Shown: piece by piece, positions 1 through 12,204 of the stretch
Layout: each line of letters opens with the position of its first letter
How positions within the stretch are numbered: position 1 is the stretch's first letter
DNA from: Dysidea avara
Lineage: Eukaryota; Porifera; Demospongiae; Dictyoceratida; Dysideidae
Assembly: GCF_963678975.1 (NCBI RefSeq)
Contig: NC_089274.1
Span: forward strand, 21,413,133-21,477,132
Direction: 5' to 3'
DNA length: 64,000 nt
Made by a program: the position numbers and the translations under genes
The notes under the pieces: model-generated
The model's database searches: none
Told to the model about the DNA's origin: nothing
The model's input: the letters and a program-made list of their open reading frames with translations, nothing else

Positions 1-95
1 TTTGTTCAATGCCAAGTAGGGACTTCCCACTGAGCTATGCTGTAACACCATCATTCATCCCTTGTTTCACTACTTTTTATTGCATAGATCCCTAC
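1..95. repeat. Right half of a foldback element cut by the window edge
   Basis: The stretch ends in GATCCCTA and contains the cattcatc/cttgtttcactac block that also forms the right arm of the complete foldback element at 35651-35847. Another diverged copy lies near 44600-44670. No coding potential is seen. Confidence 0.6.
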
Positions 96-1440
96 TTTGT
101 TTTAAAATTAACAATTTTTTAAAACACTAGTTATATAAATGTAGGAGATGCAAAGCTGAGTATACATATGTGAGTTTGTAACTATATTAGTCTGCAGGTT
201 TTCTGTCATTGGAATAGATAGACCTCCTCCTGTATTTATGAATATATCGTACACTTTAGTTTGACACATATCCTTGATTAGGGATGCGGCGATTATGCCG
301 GCATAATTTCGGGCATAATAGGTATGTGTGGGAATCAGGAATTTTGCTAGCATTTTGAGGTGATTATAAAGCTTTAACAGTAGGAAAATTTGCAGATTGT
401 ACAGTTCCGTTAAAAAAAATCAAGATACTCTAATAGAGCAGTCAGAAACTCTAATAGAACAGTCACTGAATATTATTTACTCTAATAAAGCAGTCACATT
501 GAAATGAAGTACTCTAATACAGCAACCAGCTAAAGAATTCAAGACTATTGAAGCTTAAACATCAATGAAAACTGACACAGCAATGAACTGGCATTATTAG
601 CCAATTATGGTGGCATAATTTTGGGAATAATGGGCAATTCTCAAAAGCATAATAGGTGATTTTTTGAGCACTGCTCAAAAGCATAATGCTCAATTTTTGG
701 AGCATAATAGCCTCATGCCTATCCTTGATATACACTTTAAAAATCAATATAAAGTCATTTTTGGGTTTTTGATTGTATCTATAACTGTGTTGCCCAGCAT
801 ACATGTAGTAATAAAGTTACTTAATATTCAATTCGTTACAGTAACTTTATTACTTAGGTAACACATTTCATTTGTAAGAAACTTGAGTTATATTACCAGC
901 TTTTATAGCATATTTCGTCGTATTACTTAGTTACCACAAAAGTAATAATATTAGGTAACTCGTTACATAACTAATGTGCTACCCCCAACACTGTTTATGT
1001 TTGAGATAACTACTAATAATCTTGTTACTAGTCCATTGAGTAATGCCTAGTCACAATGAAGTAATGAAGCCCACCTTGAACTAATGATATTACTTTCTCT
1101 TGAATGCAATTATAACCAAGATTTACACATTGTCCAACAACGCGATGCATGTCACGTAAAGTATAGCAGTGTATAGGTGAGCCATTGCCCTTTATGGTTA
1201 ACCCCATGTGCATAAAGATCAAATAGAGCAGTCAACTATACTGACTCTAATAGAGTACAGAATTCATCTGAAAAAACTTGTGAGAAGTCTAAAGTCTGTA
1301 AATGCAGGGAGTAAAGTTATTAGTATCAGTACACAAAAGTAACAGCTGAATTACAAAAATCCTGTTATTGCAGTATGAAAGGAATTCTCTTTGCCATAAA
1401 CTAATTCTATAATGCATGATGGTGAGAATACACAGAAGAA
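96..1440. other. Gene-free AT-rich stretch
   Basis: No supported gene. It holds a cluster of four CTCTAATAGAG-type motifs at about 421-530 and two more at about 1225-1260. Short local repeats of the type 'gcataat' occur at about 590-710. The short open frames have no recognisable protein similarity. Confidence 0.5.
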
Positions 1441-1454
1441 TGAAACAGTAAATT

Positions 1455-1650
1455 CAAGCGTTAATCGGATGGCTGCAGGTTCGAGGCTACCTAGGTCCAG
1501 TCATGGATTTTTTCTCCTTTCTCCACCTTTTCAAACATACTTTCTGTAACAACTTTAAACAGGCTGTAGGACCAGGTGTCGTACAGACCTTCAGCAATTG
1601 TGCTGTAAAGCCTTAATAAATAAATTTAAAAGAATAAATAAATAAATGAA
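1455..1650 (+). repeat. tRNA-derived SINE-like repeat, copy 1
   Basis: A B-box-like GGTTCGAGGCTACC lies at about 1477-1490. A body follows (ctgtaacaactttaaacaggctg and onward) and the end is a (TAAA/AATA)n tail. The body recurs at 30895-31017 with a cleaner (AAAT)n tail. B box plus conserved 3' body plus simple-sequence tail is the SINE layout. The 5' A box is not clear, so this copy may be 5' truncated. Confidence 0.6.
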
Positions 1651-1789
1651 ACAAGAATAATACATAATCTCTAAAATAAAATGAATGTGACTGATGGTTT
1701 AAAAGTTGCTGAATTTAATGTGCTCCTTCCTCTGTACCTGTAGATATGCCACTGCTGCACGCAATAGTCTGCTGTTTATTGGCCAGTAC

Positions 1790-1910
1790 ATCATCTTCTA
1801 CACATTCACATTCAGATGGACTGTTCCCTGTGTACTGAATGGGTCAATATCATCTGAGAGCTAGTCTAAAGACATGCATCTGTTAAAGTGATACATGGTT
1901 ATGCATAGGC
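1790..1910 (+). pseudogene. Degenerate copy of lipocalin exon 3
   Basis: The block starting 'cacattcagatggact' and ending 'gatacatggttatgcata' matches the acceptor and body of exon 3 of the intact lipocalin gene (7725-7883). It includes the intronic side of the acceptor. Internal deletions and frame breaks make it non-coding. No neighbouring lipocalin exons were found, so this is a relic of a duplication. Confidence 0.6.
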
Positions 1911-1929
1911 ATAGCAAGATATTTTAGAT

Positions 1930-2040
1930 AGGGGGCTCTGTTCCAAGCTAGGTACAGTAGTGTGGAAAGCACACTCAACATGATCTCTCTATTGGGTCTG
2001 GGGGGCATGCCCCCATAGGAAAACTTAGCCTTTTGAGGGC
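1930..2040. repeat. Dispersed repeat with paired 'cacac' and GGGGCATGCCCCC blocks
   Basis: It contains 'agtgtggaaagcacact' followed by 'gggtctggggggcatgcccc'. Related copies occur at 8135-8215, 12075-12145 (opposite orientation) and 32935-33010. Two short palindromes at fixed spacing suggest a fragment of one transposon family. The superfamily was not determined. Confidence 0.5.
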
Positions 2041-2340
2041 AATTTTATGCACTGCCTGCTCTATTAGAACAATTGACTGTTCTACATGTATAACTACCAC
2101 TCAAGTTTATCACAGCTTGTAATTTGTCTCAAGACAAACAACCAACAATCCTTCCATGCATCACGTGTGCAATTGATCATGAGATGCAATAGATATGATG
2201 TGCTATGGTTTAGCAGTAATGCAATGTGACCCTCAAGAGTAGTACAGAGGAGTGCTAGTGAGCAAGTAGCTACTGAAGAGCTCCAGGGCTGTAAGATTTT
2301 ATTTTAAAAATTCTACCTCTGAAAAGGGGTTCGTCTGAAC

Positions 2341-2812
2341 AGTGGCGGATCTAGATGGGTTTCTGCTTTTAAGTTTAGCTCAGTGGCAGTATAAATACAT
2401 AAACATTGTTGTACTGACAATTTGTCATAGCAAACAACTCTATACCACTGAATTTCAGTAACATGCATGCAGTTGCACTTAACTAACACCATTTATAGCT
2501 ATATTAAACCCTCAGCAACACTTCACTTTTCATCTCCCACTGCATTAAAACAATCAAGATACTCTAATAAAGCAGTCAAGTAACTACTCTAATAGAGCAA
2601 TCATCAAAGCTACAGCTTATGGTCACCCTCTTTGCTCTATAGTTAGCGATAGTATTTACAGTTTAAAGCATTGGTAATTGTTAACTAAAAATAGCCTAAA
2701 ATCCGATCTCAGAGCTTCTAAAATCTCAAAAATTTCTGGACAAATGTCATCACTGAGATGCCTTATTCAGCTATACCAACTTTCAGAAACCCCTTTTAGA
2801 TCCGCCACTGCT
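2341..2812. mobile_element. Short TIR element (CAGTGGCGGATCT ends)
   Basis: The left end CAGTGGCGGATCTAGATGGG and right end ...TTTTAGATCCGCCACTG are inverted repeats of about 25 bp. CTGAA occurs on both outer sides (gtCTGAA | CAGTGG ... CCACTG | CTGAAc), a possible short target duplication. There is no open transposase frame, so it is a non-autonomous element of about 470 bp. Confidence 0.55.
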
Positions 2813-3512
2813 GAACCATCTGAATCCCCCTTGGCTATGCCCTTGCATATAATGGATACTTCACTTTTCAGACGATAATTGATATAGCTGGGGCCTGCAG
2901 CACCATTTCTTTCTTTTGATGCAGTATGTGTAGGTTCACCAGTCATAATAATTATTTACAAAAAGTTAACAAACAAGTACACAGAATTTTTAACTAGAGT
3001 AGGGACCATAGCACATTGATATAAAGTACTGAAACTAGTGCATGATATTAAATCACAGTAAAACAATAAGAAGTGTTATATCTGTACTGTGCATTTCTGT
3101 TAGAGTACACTAGTAGGAACTCAGGAACTCATATCAGGAACTCCATTCATGAAGTCTGTAGGAGTCGCTGCACCAGCATTTCAACCAAGCAAAGCTTACT
3201 TGTGCAACATACAGGCTATCTCATATAATGGCTGATTGTTTTATTCACATGGGTGTATACAGACAAACATTCATAGGTACATAGTTACACACATAGACTC
3301 ACACACATTTTTACAGCAGTAAAATCACAAGCATGCCCAGGCTGGCCTACGATGAAATATAGTAATCATTATATATAAACACAAGTACTTAATTACTTTA
3401 ACCCTATAAAAGTGGTATAAGTAGTATGTCAATTATGCTATATGCATATTGTTTGAATACTGTTCAATGGGTTTGCTGAGACCATTATGTTGTTTGTTTT
3501 TCTGTCTTTAGG
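2813..3512. other. Gene-free stretch before the ABC pseudogene
   Basis: AT-rich sequence without a supported gene or a clear repeat. Confidence 0.4.
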
Positions 3513-5830
3513 ATATGATCTGGTTTGATGCAGCTCAAGTACAAGGAGTAAGTCACACTTTAATCTTTTAGTAAATCTTTTACTGTTGTTTTACACGCTA
3601 TTGGTGCATGACTGGGTTTACTGGTGGATACTGTAGTGAGTGTGGTAGCAGCTTTGATTATAGTTCTATACTTGTCATGGCCAATGACATTGCTCATTCT
3701 TGGCTTCCTCCCCATCGTGGCCATTACACAAACCTTCCAGGGGTGTGTGATTACTGAGGTAGCTGCTAGCACAAAGAAAGGTTACAAAGAGTCAAGCAAT
3801 GTAAGATTTTACATTAGCATTACATTGTAATTTTTGAAGTGTTTGCTGAGAGTGCTAAGCTTGTAATGTTTGTGTGGAGCTTCATGAATAACAAATTATA
3901 TTATGAACTCATAGACTGTTTACATAATCTGTTTTGTCACATCCATGTGGTGTCAATCATGTATTTTATTGCATATAGATTGCATATGAGGCTATAGTGA
4001 GTATCAGGACTGTAACCTCACTGAGCTTGGGAGAAAAAAGGGGAAAATGTTTGAAGAAAAGCTTAAAGCTCCTCACAAGCAAGCGTGTTGTGTACCCATT
4101 ACAGTGTTACTGTATTCTTGCTGTATTTTTAGGAAGTTATTGTACAATGCAGCATTCTATGGGATAGTGAGTGGATTCTCTGATAGGATGTTCTACTTCC
4201 TCTATGCTGTAGTGTTCTGATATGGAGCCTTCACTGTTACTGTGAACTCTGACAACGTTGCTTATGTCAACTATAAAGAATTGATAATGTTAGTGTTATT
4301 GTCTGTGTAAAGTGTGATGTGTGTGCATTTATTTTGTACTCATGTGCCTGGTATACAGTATAATTTCATTGAAACCAAACTGTCTATATTATGTAGAAGT
4401 TCCGCTGTATTTTGTAAGTAGGTTGTTTATTTTTAGTTAACGTATGCTCTATTAGGGTAATTGAGCACTATGAGCCATTGTATAGTGTATGTTCTGATTA
4501 TGCTTATATTATTGTGTGTCTATTAGCAACGCTATTGGTTTTTAATACTTGTGATTTATGTACAGAGTGATCCTTGCCCTGGTGATTGCTGGTGTGCACA
4601 GTGGCTGAATTAGTAGCCTATTACCATGGCCATCTTATCTGCACTAGAAGAGTGGTCTACCTTTTGAACAGTCAGCCTAGAATAGACAACTATTCTACAA
4701 AAGGATTGGAACCAGTGAGTAGCAGTATTCAGGGATGATTTGTACTGATACATTTATAGCAAAGTCTGTTTAATAAGTGTTTGACCAAATACATGAATAT
4801 GTGTGCATGGTGTATGCTAATCACAGTGTTTCATTTATGGCTTAATACATAACTATCCCTATGTGTACATTCAGCTTCCCATAACAGATATAGTAGCTAC
4901 ATTGTCTGTCTGACTGTCTGTCTGTCTGTCTGTCTGTCTGTCTGATAAACACAATCTAATGTATTTGTAGAGTACAGTTAATGGAGAGCTGGCATTGGAG
5001 AAGGTATACTTTACTTATCCATCAAGACCTAATGTTCCAGTACTATAAAAGGACTGAATGTCAGTGTACAGCCTGGTCAGACACTGGCTCTAGTGGATGT
5101 GGCAAGAGTACAGTTATGTCATTATTAGAACATCTATATGACCCAAACCAGGGTTTATTGGTAAGAAATTATTTTGAAACATTAATTGAAATTACTTTGA
5201 AAGATGCTATTAGCTATTCGTGGTAATTGGAATGTAATTTCTTTTACTCTAGAAATTTGATGGAGAGAATTTGAAATCTCTTAGGTTACGAAGTTAGGTA
5301 TCCCAAGAGCCAGTCTTGTTTGATACCACCATTGATCCGCTATCTAACTTTAGGGAAGTTTCTGATGAAGAAGTAGAAGCCGAATCTGCTAATATTCATA
5401 GTTTCACCGCAGGTATGTTGCCATTACCTGCAATTTTTGTCACCAGTAGTGTAACTGTCACTGTCATTCCAACAGGGGTACAATACAAATATAGGAGCTC
5501 AAAACACACAGCTCTCAGGAGGACAGAAACAATGTGTAGCCATAGCTCGTGCTAGTAAGAGACCCTAAAATATTGCTATTAGATGAAGCCACATCAGCTT
5601 TAGACATAGAAAGTGAAAAGATGACATTATTTACATAGAAATATCCAGTAATGCTGCATTTGTTTCCATAGGTAGTTCAAGAGACACTAGACAGAACCAG
5701 GAAGGATTGTACCAGCTTCGTCATTGCACATTGTCTATCAACAATACGTAATGCTGATCACATTACTGTCATCAAAGATGGTGTTGTGATTGAGGCTGGT
5801 ATACCCACAGCCGGTTGATGATGGAATGGA
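3513..5830 (+). pseudogene. ABCB (P-glycoprotein-type) transporter, C-terminal half, pseudogene
   Basis: Conceptual exon pieces follow the second half of a full-length ABCB exporter in order. They are QDMIWFDAAQVQG (3513-3550), a membrane-segment stretch (3620-3800), IAYEAIVSIRTVTSLSLGEK (3980-4050), YNAAFYGI...YAVVF (4140-4230), FTYPSRPNVPV and a Walker [10 protein letters not shown] (4980-5160), SQEPVLFDTTI (5305-5335), the signature LSGGQKQ with ILLLDEATSALD (5510-5620), and AHCLSTIRNADHI (5740-5765). Inactivating lesions include an in-frame TGA after YAVVF near 4219, a deletion before Walker A that shifts frame, a stop in the NBD after LRLRS near 5297, and a frame break after AIARA. The family normally exports hydrophobic compounds across the plasma membrane. 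This copy cannot encode a working NBD. The partner N-terminal half is not upstream; a related N-half lies downstream at 21195-22885. Confidence 0.85.
4904..4943 (+). repeat. (TCTG)n microsatellite
   Basis: About ten TCTG units, one of them changed to GACTG, lie in an intron of the ABCB pseudogene. Confidence 0.9.
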
Positions 5831-6227
5831 AAGGAGCATATTATAAACTAAATCAGGCACAAATGCTCATTAAACATTAACCTGTTAGGATGTTGGTCAT
5901 CACATAGACACATACATAGTCATCATATTATGTAGGAATAAATTTACAAATGTGTTCTTTTAAAAATCATATGGCGGGATGGCTGATTCAAGGAATTTAG
6001 TGTAGTTAGTAAGTAGTGTATCTAGAAGTGGAAGATCAAACTACAGAACAGTTAATAAGCAGTGTCAGCTATCAACAGATTAGTGTGTATGATACAGTAA
6101 CTGTATTGAAGCTGTGCAAATAAGCAGTGTAGCATATACAGTACAAGGGAAACTATCATGGACTCCATCAGTGATGTGTAGTTGACTAGTCTGCACCAAT
6201 GATAATGTGACGGTGTGTCTATATGTG

Positions 6228-6261
<34 letters not shown>

Positions 6262-6682
6262 GTGTGCAGCATGCATGCAGTATAGGTATAGCTAATTGGA
6301 TTGACTTACACTGAAACAAAGTCCATGCACAAACCAAAGTTTGTTTCTTTACAAGTAGCTAGCTCGAGAGCTAGCTATTGAAATCACCACTCAAAGCAGT
6401 GTTTCCAGCAAGACTCACTTACTGCCGACTAATTCACTGTCTAACGGGTTTCCCAATTCACCTGTGAATTATAATTCCTGCGACTCAGCCATTCTTGCGG
6501 CATATAGAGTATAGCTACCTCGATAGCTACGTAAATGTATATAAAACGCCGCTGATGTCTAGCTATTAGCCTGTAGCTAAATGAAATGAAAAGTGAGGCG
6601 GGACGCTGCTTGATTACGTATTTAACCATAATCATTACATAAACAGGCGCAACTATCACGAGGAACCTAGGGTAGAGCTGAG
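5831..6682. other. Intergenic stretch upstream of the lipocalin gene
   Basis: It holds a (TG)n run at 6229-6259 and a near-perfect palindrome AGCTAGCTC-GA-GAGCTAGCT at about 6357-6376. This region should include the lipocalin promoter, but no clear TATA box could be assigned. Confidence 0.45.
6229..6259 (+). repeat. (TG)n dinucleotide microsatellite
   Basis: Uninterrupted TG repeat of about 15 units. Confidence 0.95.
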
Positions 6683-9600
6683 ATGGCGACAATGCAGCTA
6701 TTCGTTATGTCACTGTTCTATACCATTGGATTGCTTCCAGGCCTAGGAGATGCGATTGATACTGTACCTAACCTAAACATTACCCAGTACCTTGGGAGGT
6801 GGTATCAGGTGAGTTCATGAGGTTGTGATCTGCAGTGCGGAAGTTGCACGATGCTGTTGTTTAGGTTTACGCTGACTTGGCAATGGATGAATGGTTTGAA
6901 AGAGATGGAGTATGCACAACAGCAGATTGTGAGTGTAATTGAAGAACACCCATACACGGTTGTTAATACTCTCAGAGTCGCTTATCGGCCATTACCAAAC
7001 AAATCCGAAATTTCAGTTGGGGATGCCAACTGAAATTTCGGATTTGTTTGGATTTCAGTTGGGGATTTCCTTGTTGGCCCTTTATTCAGTTGACCAGCAC
7101 ATGCCATCAGTGCTGGGGGTGGTTGGCAAGGGCAGTCCATCAAGCCCGGGAGAAAAAAAAATCAGTTGGAGTGGCCCTCAAAAGAAAAAGTGGCCTGGCT
7201 ACGTAGTCTCGTCCTTGCAGACCCATTCTCCAGGGTGGCGCTTATCGATTAGAGATTATAAGCGCCCCCTCCGAAAGGGTCTGGTGAAATGCCCATACCA
7301 TTTTTGTCCGAGAAATCACCAACTCTGGCGAGTGATAATTGGTGTTTAATAACTACACAAGCGGTGACGATTTGAGATAAGCTTTGCTTTTGTAAAGTCT
7401 GTACTGCATAGCCATAAAATGATAAATACTGTTTAATCATCACCTTTTGTAAAATAATCTTGTGTATGTATTAAACACCAATTATCACTCGCCAGAGTTG
7501 GTGATTTCTCGGACAAAAATGGTATGGGAATTTCACCAGACCCTTTTCGGAGGGGGCGCTTATAATTTCTAATCGATAAGCACCACCCCAGAGAATGGGT
7601 CTGCGAGGACAAGACTACTGGCTACGTGAGACTACACGTGGCAAGAATGTTGTCTCAACTATGTGTGGTGACCTGGCAGTTATAGGTTTCAGTGTACTTA
7701 TGTTCCGATCTCCCACACATTCAGATGGACTCTTCCCTAATGGTTCAGTGTCAGTGTTTAATGCTGAGAGACAAAAGACACCTACTGGGAAAGCTAAACT
7801 GATACATGGTTATGCATACCGACCTGATCCAAAGGAAGAAGGAAGACTCACTGTTAAGCTACAAGGAGCTCCAATTGCTCCCTGTAAGTTATCTATAGCC
7901 TCAGGTGATGATACAACATGTGTACTTTGTATAGTGTATTCTGACATGGCTTGATGCTGGTACTAATAGCTGTATTCTATTATCAATGTAGATTAAGGAT
8001 GGTTCTCATATAGTTGAAAATTCCTGTGTTGTTGCCTGAGAAACAAGTACAAGCAAGCACCCACAATGGATAGCGCAATCTCTCAATTTATTGTCACATG
8101 AATCGTCTAACCTCTGGAACTGGGGACTGTTAGACATTAGTGTGCAAAGCACACTAGCATGTGAAACATGCCAACCTAGGGACATGCCCTCTCCAGAAAT
8201 TTTTGAAAATTAGACACTCAGATTGCTATCTGAGAGTGATTGATTTCCAACAGCTGCAATATAATTAATATTTATTTGACTTTTGTATTAGGGTGACTGC
8301 TCTATCAGGGGATCTCAATCTTGAGTTTTTTATAGTAAGTTTTCTGCTAAATACATATCACCCATTAGACCCTTTGAAATTGAATGCGAGGCTGTTTATT
8401 AAAGTAGCTACCTAAATATTTGCCTGACTGCTGTATTATAAGGTGAATGTTCTATTAGAGTATCTTGATCTTGTTGTGTTTACAATAATTATTGATCTAA
8501 TCCAAACTGTGAATAGGGATGTGTCTTTCCAAAATAGACTAGTATGAAAAGATGTGATAGATAGTTATGTTTGTAAGATTAATTTCTGTAACTTCATATT
8601 GTTGAATTATGCACTGTTCTATAGAGATTTATGTCATTTTAAGTTAGTAACATTTACTAGACACCATGTTTTTTAGGCTAAAATCAATGGGAGGAAAATA
8701 AACTTTTTTTTGCAGTTGTGCTCAATTGAAGAAAGACTTTGGGGAAATTGCTGCACTGAATGAGTTACTTATACTAATAGCTAACTGACTCTGTGGTACA
8801 GACCGACAAGCAGCTAGAGTTTAATGGCCCAGTTGCAAAGTTATATTACTAAGTAATGAATAAAATAACAAATGCACCACACCTTTCTTACTTTCACTGG
8901 TGTTCTTCGGCTTGTAACTCACTCTTATCTCACACATTCACGAAGATAACTTAGTGTGACAACAAAATGAATAGCCTCTAATATGATTTACCTTGAAACA
9001 TACTTGTTGCATAGAATTGTTGCATTGTTACATTGAATGTATTTGTCCCGTTTCACTTTAGGATATTTAGCTCAAAGATTTTTGCTTAGGCTCCTAGGCT
9101 ATGGGTAAACACCTCGAACATGCAGGCTCTGCCTTCTGTGTACACCCTCCAGTGCTTACCTGGTAAAGTAGATAATAACAATTGTTATATTGCATGGTTG
9201 TTGCATTGCTGCATAGAATAATTCCATTACATCCCTGAAGGTTTGTACCTTGATAGTTTACTGACATGTGGAACTAGTTTGCATAAGCAGTTTAGCCTGT
9301 AAGTGTGACTACAAATTGCACTGTTTCTGGCTGCTCTATTAGAGTATCTCAACCTTGTATTGTTAGTATATGTAATATATTTTATTTGACTATTTGTTAT
9401 AAAATTCAGTATTCTAATTGAATGCACATTTTTTCTGAGCACTTCTAATACAATGCATGCACATAGAATGTTCTAGAATAGATCTATGAAATTATCATTC
9501 TGGTGTAGGACTTTCATTCATAGGCGGGTAGAAATTAAATGAGGAGCTAACAGCAGTGGCTGAGTGGTAAAGGGTTTGTGCATATAGGTTTGGAGGTCCC

Positions 9601-11243
9601 TGGTTCAAATCCTGGGCAATTTTTCTACATTTTTCATGGAAGTTTTTTTTATTTTTCAGTGACTGCTCTATTAGAGTATCTCTGTTTGGTTTTTGGTTTA
9701 TATCTCCTTAGCTAATAATCTCAGTCATTTCAAATCACAAATAGGTTTGCACTATGATGGTTAGTCTATCTGCACACTAACCATCGACAAAATATCATGA
9801 CAAAATATCATCCTGAGTTCTGGCTAAGCCTATTTCCAACAAGTCCTATCTGCATTGCTAGAAATACCAAAGATCTGTCCCAACTCTTGAAGTGACTCGG
9901 GCATTGTTGTATTGATATTGAGCTACGTTTCCATGCTACTTTTATGTGGCTTTTTACTTTTAGGATCCTGGTATATGGTATAGAGCTGAAACAAATAATT
10001 ATTCGATTTGCTTGGTTATTTGGTCAGTTGCACTAGTATATGAATACAGACAGTATAAGTACTAAGCAACTAAACTTTTAGTAGTAATTGGAGTACATTT
10101 TGGTACTTGTATTTGTGACTGGATTTGGGAATTTATTTTCAGCAATACTTTTAGGAAGGGGCTATTCGTACATAATATAAAAAAAGAAGGCTGGAAAAGC
10201 GAAAAAGATTCAAGCATCCAGGCTGAACCACCAATGTGAAAGGCCAGTGAGGTAGCAGCTGTGCTACCACTGTTAGTTACCCATGCGGCCAGCACTTTTC
10301 TATCTTATAAATGTGATTCAATAAGTAACCAGTGTATAGTAAGAAGGCCAGATGAAGAAGAAACCAAGGCTGAACTCAACCCTAACCCCAACACTAATCT
10401 TAAATTTGCCTGTTTAGCATAGTGATGGTGAGTTTGAGGCAAGCTAGGGCTTTGCTGGGACTCTCACTTGACTCGCTCCAACTCTAGCACACCATGAACT
10501 CACTGAAAACTTACCTTCATACAACTAGTGTGTAGAGTTATGATGGGTCAGTGCTGGATGACTCTTGAATAGCCTGTATAAGTCGGCATCCGGAACCAGA
10601 CAAATAGCCACTATGTATTTTTAATTAATCGTATTTCTGTAAAGATTCTAGCAAAAGGATATACTACTGTGGAATTTATTATATCAATCAAAAAATTTAA
10701 ACTGTTCAAATTATTACCTTGTGGTACTATTCACACTATTTGAATATTAAATTTGATGTTTGTTTTAACTCTGTTACCCTCTAGCAGGACCAGTTCATAA
10801 AGCATATCACTTTTTCTGAAGTTCATGACCTTATTAGGATATATATATATGCCTTAATGTAGTTGTTGAGATCATGGTGAGTATACATATATAGCTAGGA
10901 CAAGCTTTCCAATTATAGAATAAAGTCTGAGTCTCCTTCCCCACACGATAACCATATGCATGGTGTACAATTTAATAATATTGTAATCATGTCTCTCACA
11001 GACTGGGTTGTACAAATTGGTCCAGCCACATATAAAGGAGGTCTGTACCAATACTCAGTGGTTTCAGACTATGTGCGTTTCTCATTGTTTGTTTTGGCAA
11101 GAAATGTGACTGAGTTCAAGGAGAATTATGATGCTCAGGTGCTTGCTAAGTTGAAGGAGCAAGGATTCACCAAGTTCTTTGATAAGCCTAAAGTAACATA
11201 TCAAGGGAATGACTGTGTATATCAGGATGTTGTTCGTAAATAA
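6683..11243 (+). CDS. Secreted lipocalin, apolipoprotein-D-like (4 exons, 196 aa)
   Basis: Exons are 6683-6808, 6865-6928, 7725-7883 and 11002-11243 (stop included). All junctions are GT/AG, phases agree (0, 1, 1), and the total is 591 nt. Residues 1-24 look like a signal peptide (hydrophobic core LFVMSLFYTIGLL). The lipocalin GxW motif is YLGRWYQ (38-42), followed by VYADLAMDEWFERDGVCTTA and Y64 across the exon 2/3 join. The family's later hallmarks are SDY and LFVLARN in exon 4. C59 and C188 are placed to form the conserved disulfide. N-glycosylation sequons are N32-I-T, N69-G-S and the NVT of exon 4. Length is typical for ApoD/lazarillo proteins, which are extracellular carriers of small hydrophobic ligands; the ligand here is unknown. 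Intron 2 carries a transposon (7204-7617), and intron 3 (3.1 kb) holds repeats. Degenerate exon-3 copies lie at 1790-1910 and 29025-29110. I found no lesions. Confidence 0.9.
6995..7051. repeat. Perfect 26-bp inverted repeat, 5-nt loop
   Basis: Arms 6995-7020 and 7026-7051 are exact reverse complements around GGATG. The sequence TTTCAGTTGGGGAT then recurs just after the right arm (from about 7053), as expected if an inverted copy was inserted by a local template switch. It lies in lipocalin intron 2. Confidence 0.9.
7204..7617. mobile_element. Long-TIR MITE with 9-bp target duplication (Mutator-like)
   Basis: The terminal inverted repeats are about 150 bp (7204-7355 and 7468-7617), starting TAGTCTCGTCC / TAGTCTTGTCC. 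The flanks carry the identical 9-mer CTGGCTACG at 7195-7203 and 7618-7626. A 9-bp duplication with long TIRs is the profile of Mutator-like elements. The centre is about 110 bp with no transposase, so it is non-autonomous. It sits inside lipocalin intron 2, between exons 2 and 3, and does not touch the splice sites. Confidence 0.8.
8135..8215. repeat. Dispersed repeat, same family as 1930-2040
   Basis: AGTGTGCAAAGCACACT is followed by 'acctagggacatgccctctcc' and 'aatttttgaaaat', the same order of blocks as at 1930-2040 and 32935-33010. It lies in lipocalin intron 3. Confidence 0.5.
9548..9625 (+). repeat. tRNA-like sequence, probably a SINE head
   Basis: TGGCTGAGTGGTAAAGGG resembles a Ser/Leu-tRNA A box and GGTTCAAATCC is a good B box, spaced as in a tRNA. 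The T stem (CCCTGG/CCTGGG) has a mismatch and no acceptor stem forms, so a functional tRNA is unlikely. A polymerase-III-derived SINE fragment in lipocalin intron 3 is more likely. Confidence 0.55.
10225..10395 (+). repeat. Dispersed repeat A (copy also at 51915-52080)
   Basis: The block from 'accaccaatgtg' through 'cacttttctatctt' to 'gaagaagaaaccaaggctgaac' matches 51915-52080 in the same orientation at roughly three quarters identity by eye. No ends or coding capacity are recognised. Confidence 0.6.
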
Positions 11244-12204
11244 TGCGTTTTGTTTGTTACCATAGTATGTGATTGTTGTGATTGTCGCAACTTAATGTAT
11301 TATGTAACCAATTAGTTAAGGAAGAAGTGAAGAGCATGCAGAAAGAGCTAGTATAGGATTTTGTGCAGTTGCAAGTATAATCAGTTTACAGAGCACTTTA
11401 GACTCAGTACAATACCATACAATCCATGTGGGTTCGTGAGATAATATACCTATACATTTGGCCAACACTAAAAGTACAAATTGAAAAATTTGAAAAAAAG
11501 TCAGCCAACATGTCTCTTCAATCCATATTATGACTTATCACCATATTATGACTTATCACAACAGAAGAGCATCTCATGCCAAACAAGATGAATGTTTTGA
11601 CAACACATACCTAGAGCAAATGTAACTGCTGCATTTCACTGGCAGTTGTGGAATGAACACACATGCTTACATTGCCACCTAATTCATTGCACTTCCCATG
11701 ACCAATTTTCCATTCAGGTGTCAGCATAATGTCAAAATTCCCAGTGATCTGCATTATCTAGGTCACTAATTATGTTAGGTTGCTAATAAGTTTATTGCAG
11801 GTGGAAACAAGTAAGAATGGAACACTGAGAACAATTCACTTCACTAAGATTGAGATGCTCTAATAAAACAGTCACCCTGATACAGGAGCCAGTAGCCTAT
11901 TATAATAAGCTGGTGAAATTAGTCTCACATTTTGGAGGATCTACAATTCTACAATGTTAAAAAATTTCTTTGGTGGTGCATACTAAGATCTAGACACACT
12001 AATAGAACAGTCACCCTAATACTGTCAAACAATCAAATAATTCATTGTGATAAATTGCTGAAATCACTCTCAGGTTTAATTCTAATTTTTCCTGGAGGGG
12101 GAATCTCTCCAGACTCCCCTATGTCGGCATGCTTTGCACAGTGAGACGTGCTATAGCTAGTTATATAGTAGTTGGTGGGGGCTCAGGCGAATGCGTACCA
12201 ATAG
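11244..12204. other. Lipocalin 3' flank and gene-free stretch
   Basis: It includes the presumed lipocalin 3' UTR and two CTCTAATA-type motifs (about 11855 and 12000). A short copy of the GGGGCATGCCCC-type repeat lies in opposite orientation at about 12075-12145. A GGGGGCTCAGGCGAATGCG block at about 12179 is related to the arms at 26021-26082 and 31709-31770. No gene was seen. Confidence 0.45.

Noticed and set aside
4904-4943. A CRISPR-like or regulatory array
   Set aside because: It is a plain (TCTG)n microsatellite. No CRISPR arrays occur in this eukaryotic sequence; the 26-bp array at 17986-20105 is contiguous, without spacers.
9548-9625. A functional tRNA gene
   Set aside because: A and B boxes are present, but the T stem has a mismatch and no acceptor stem pairs. 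A SINE head is more likely.
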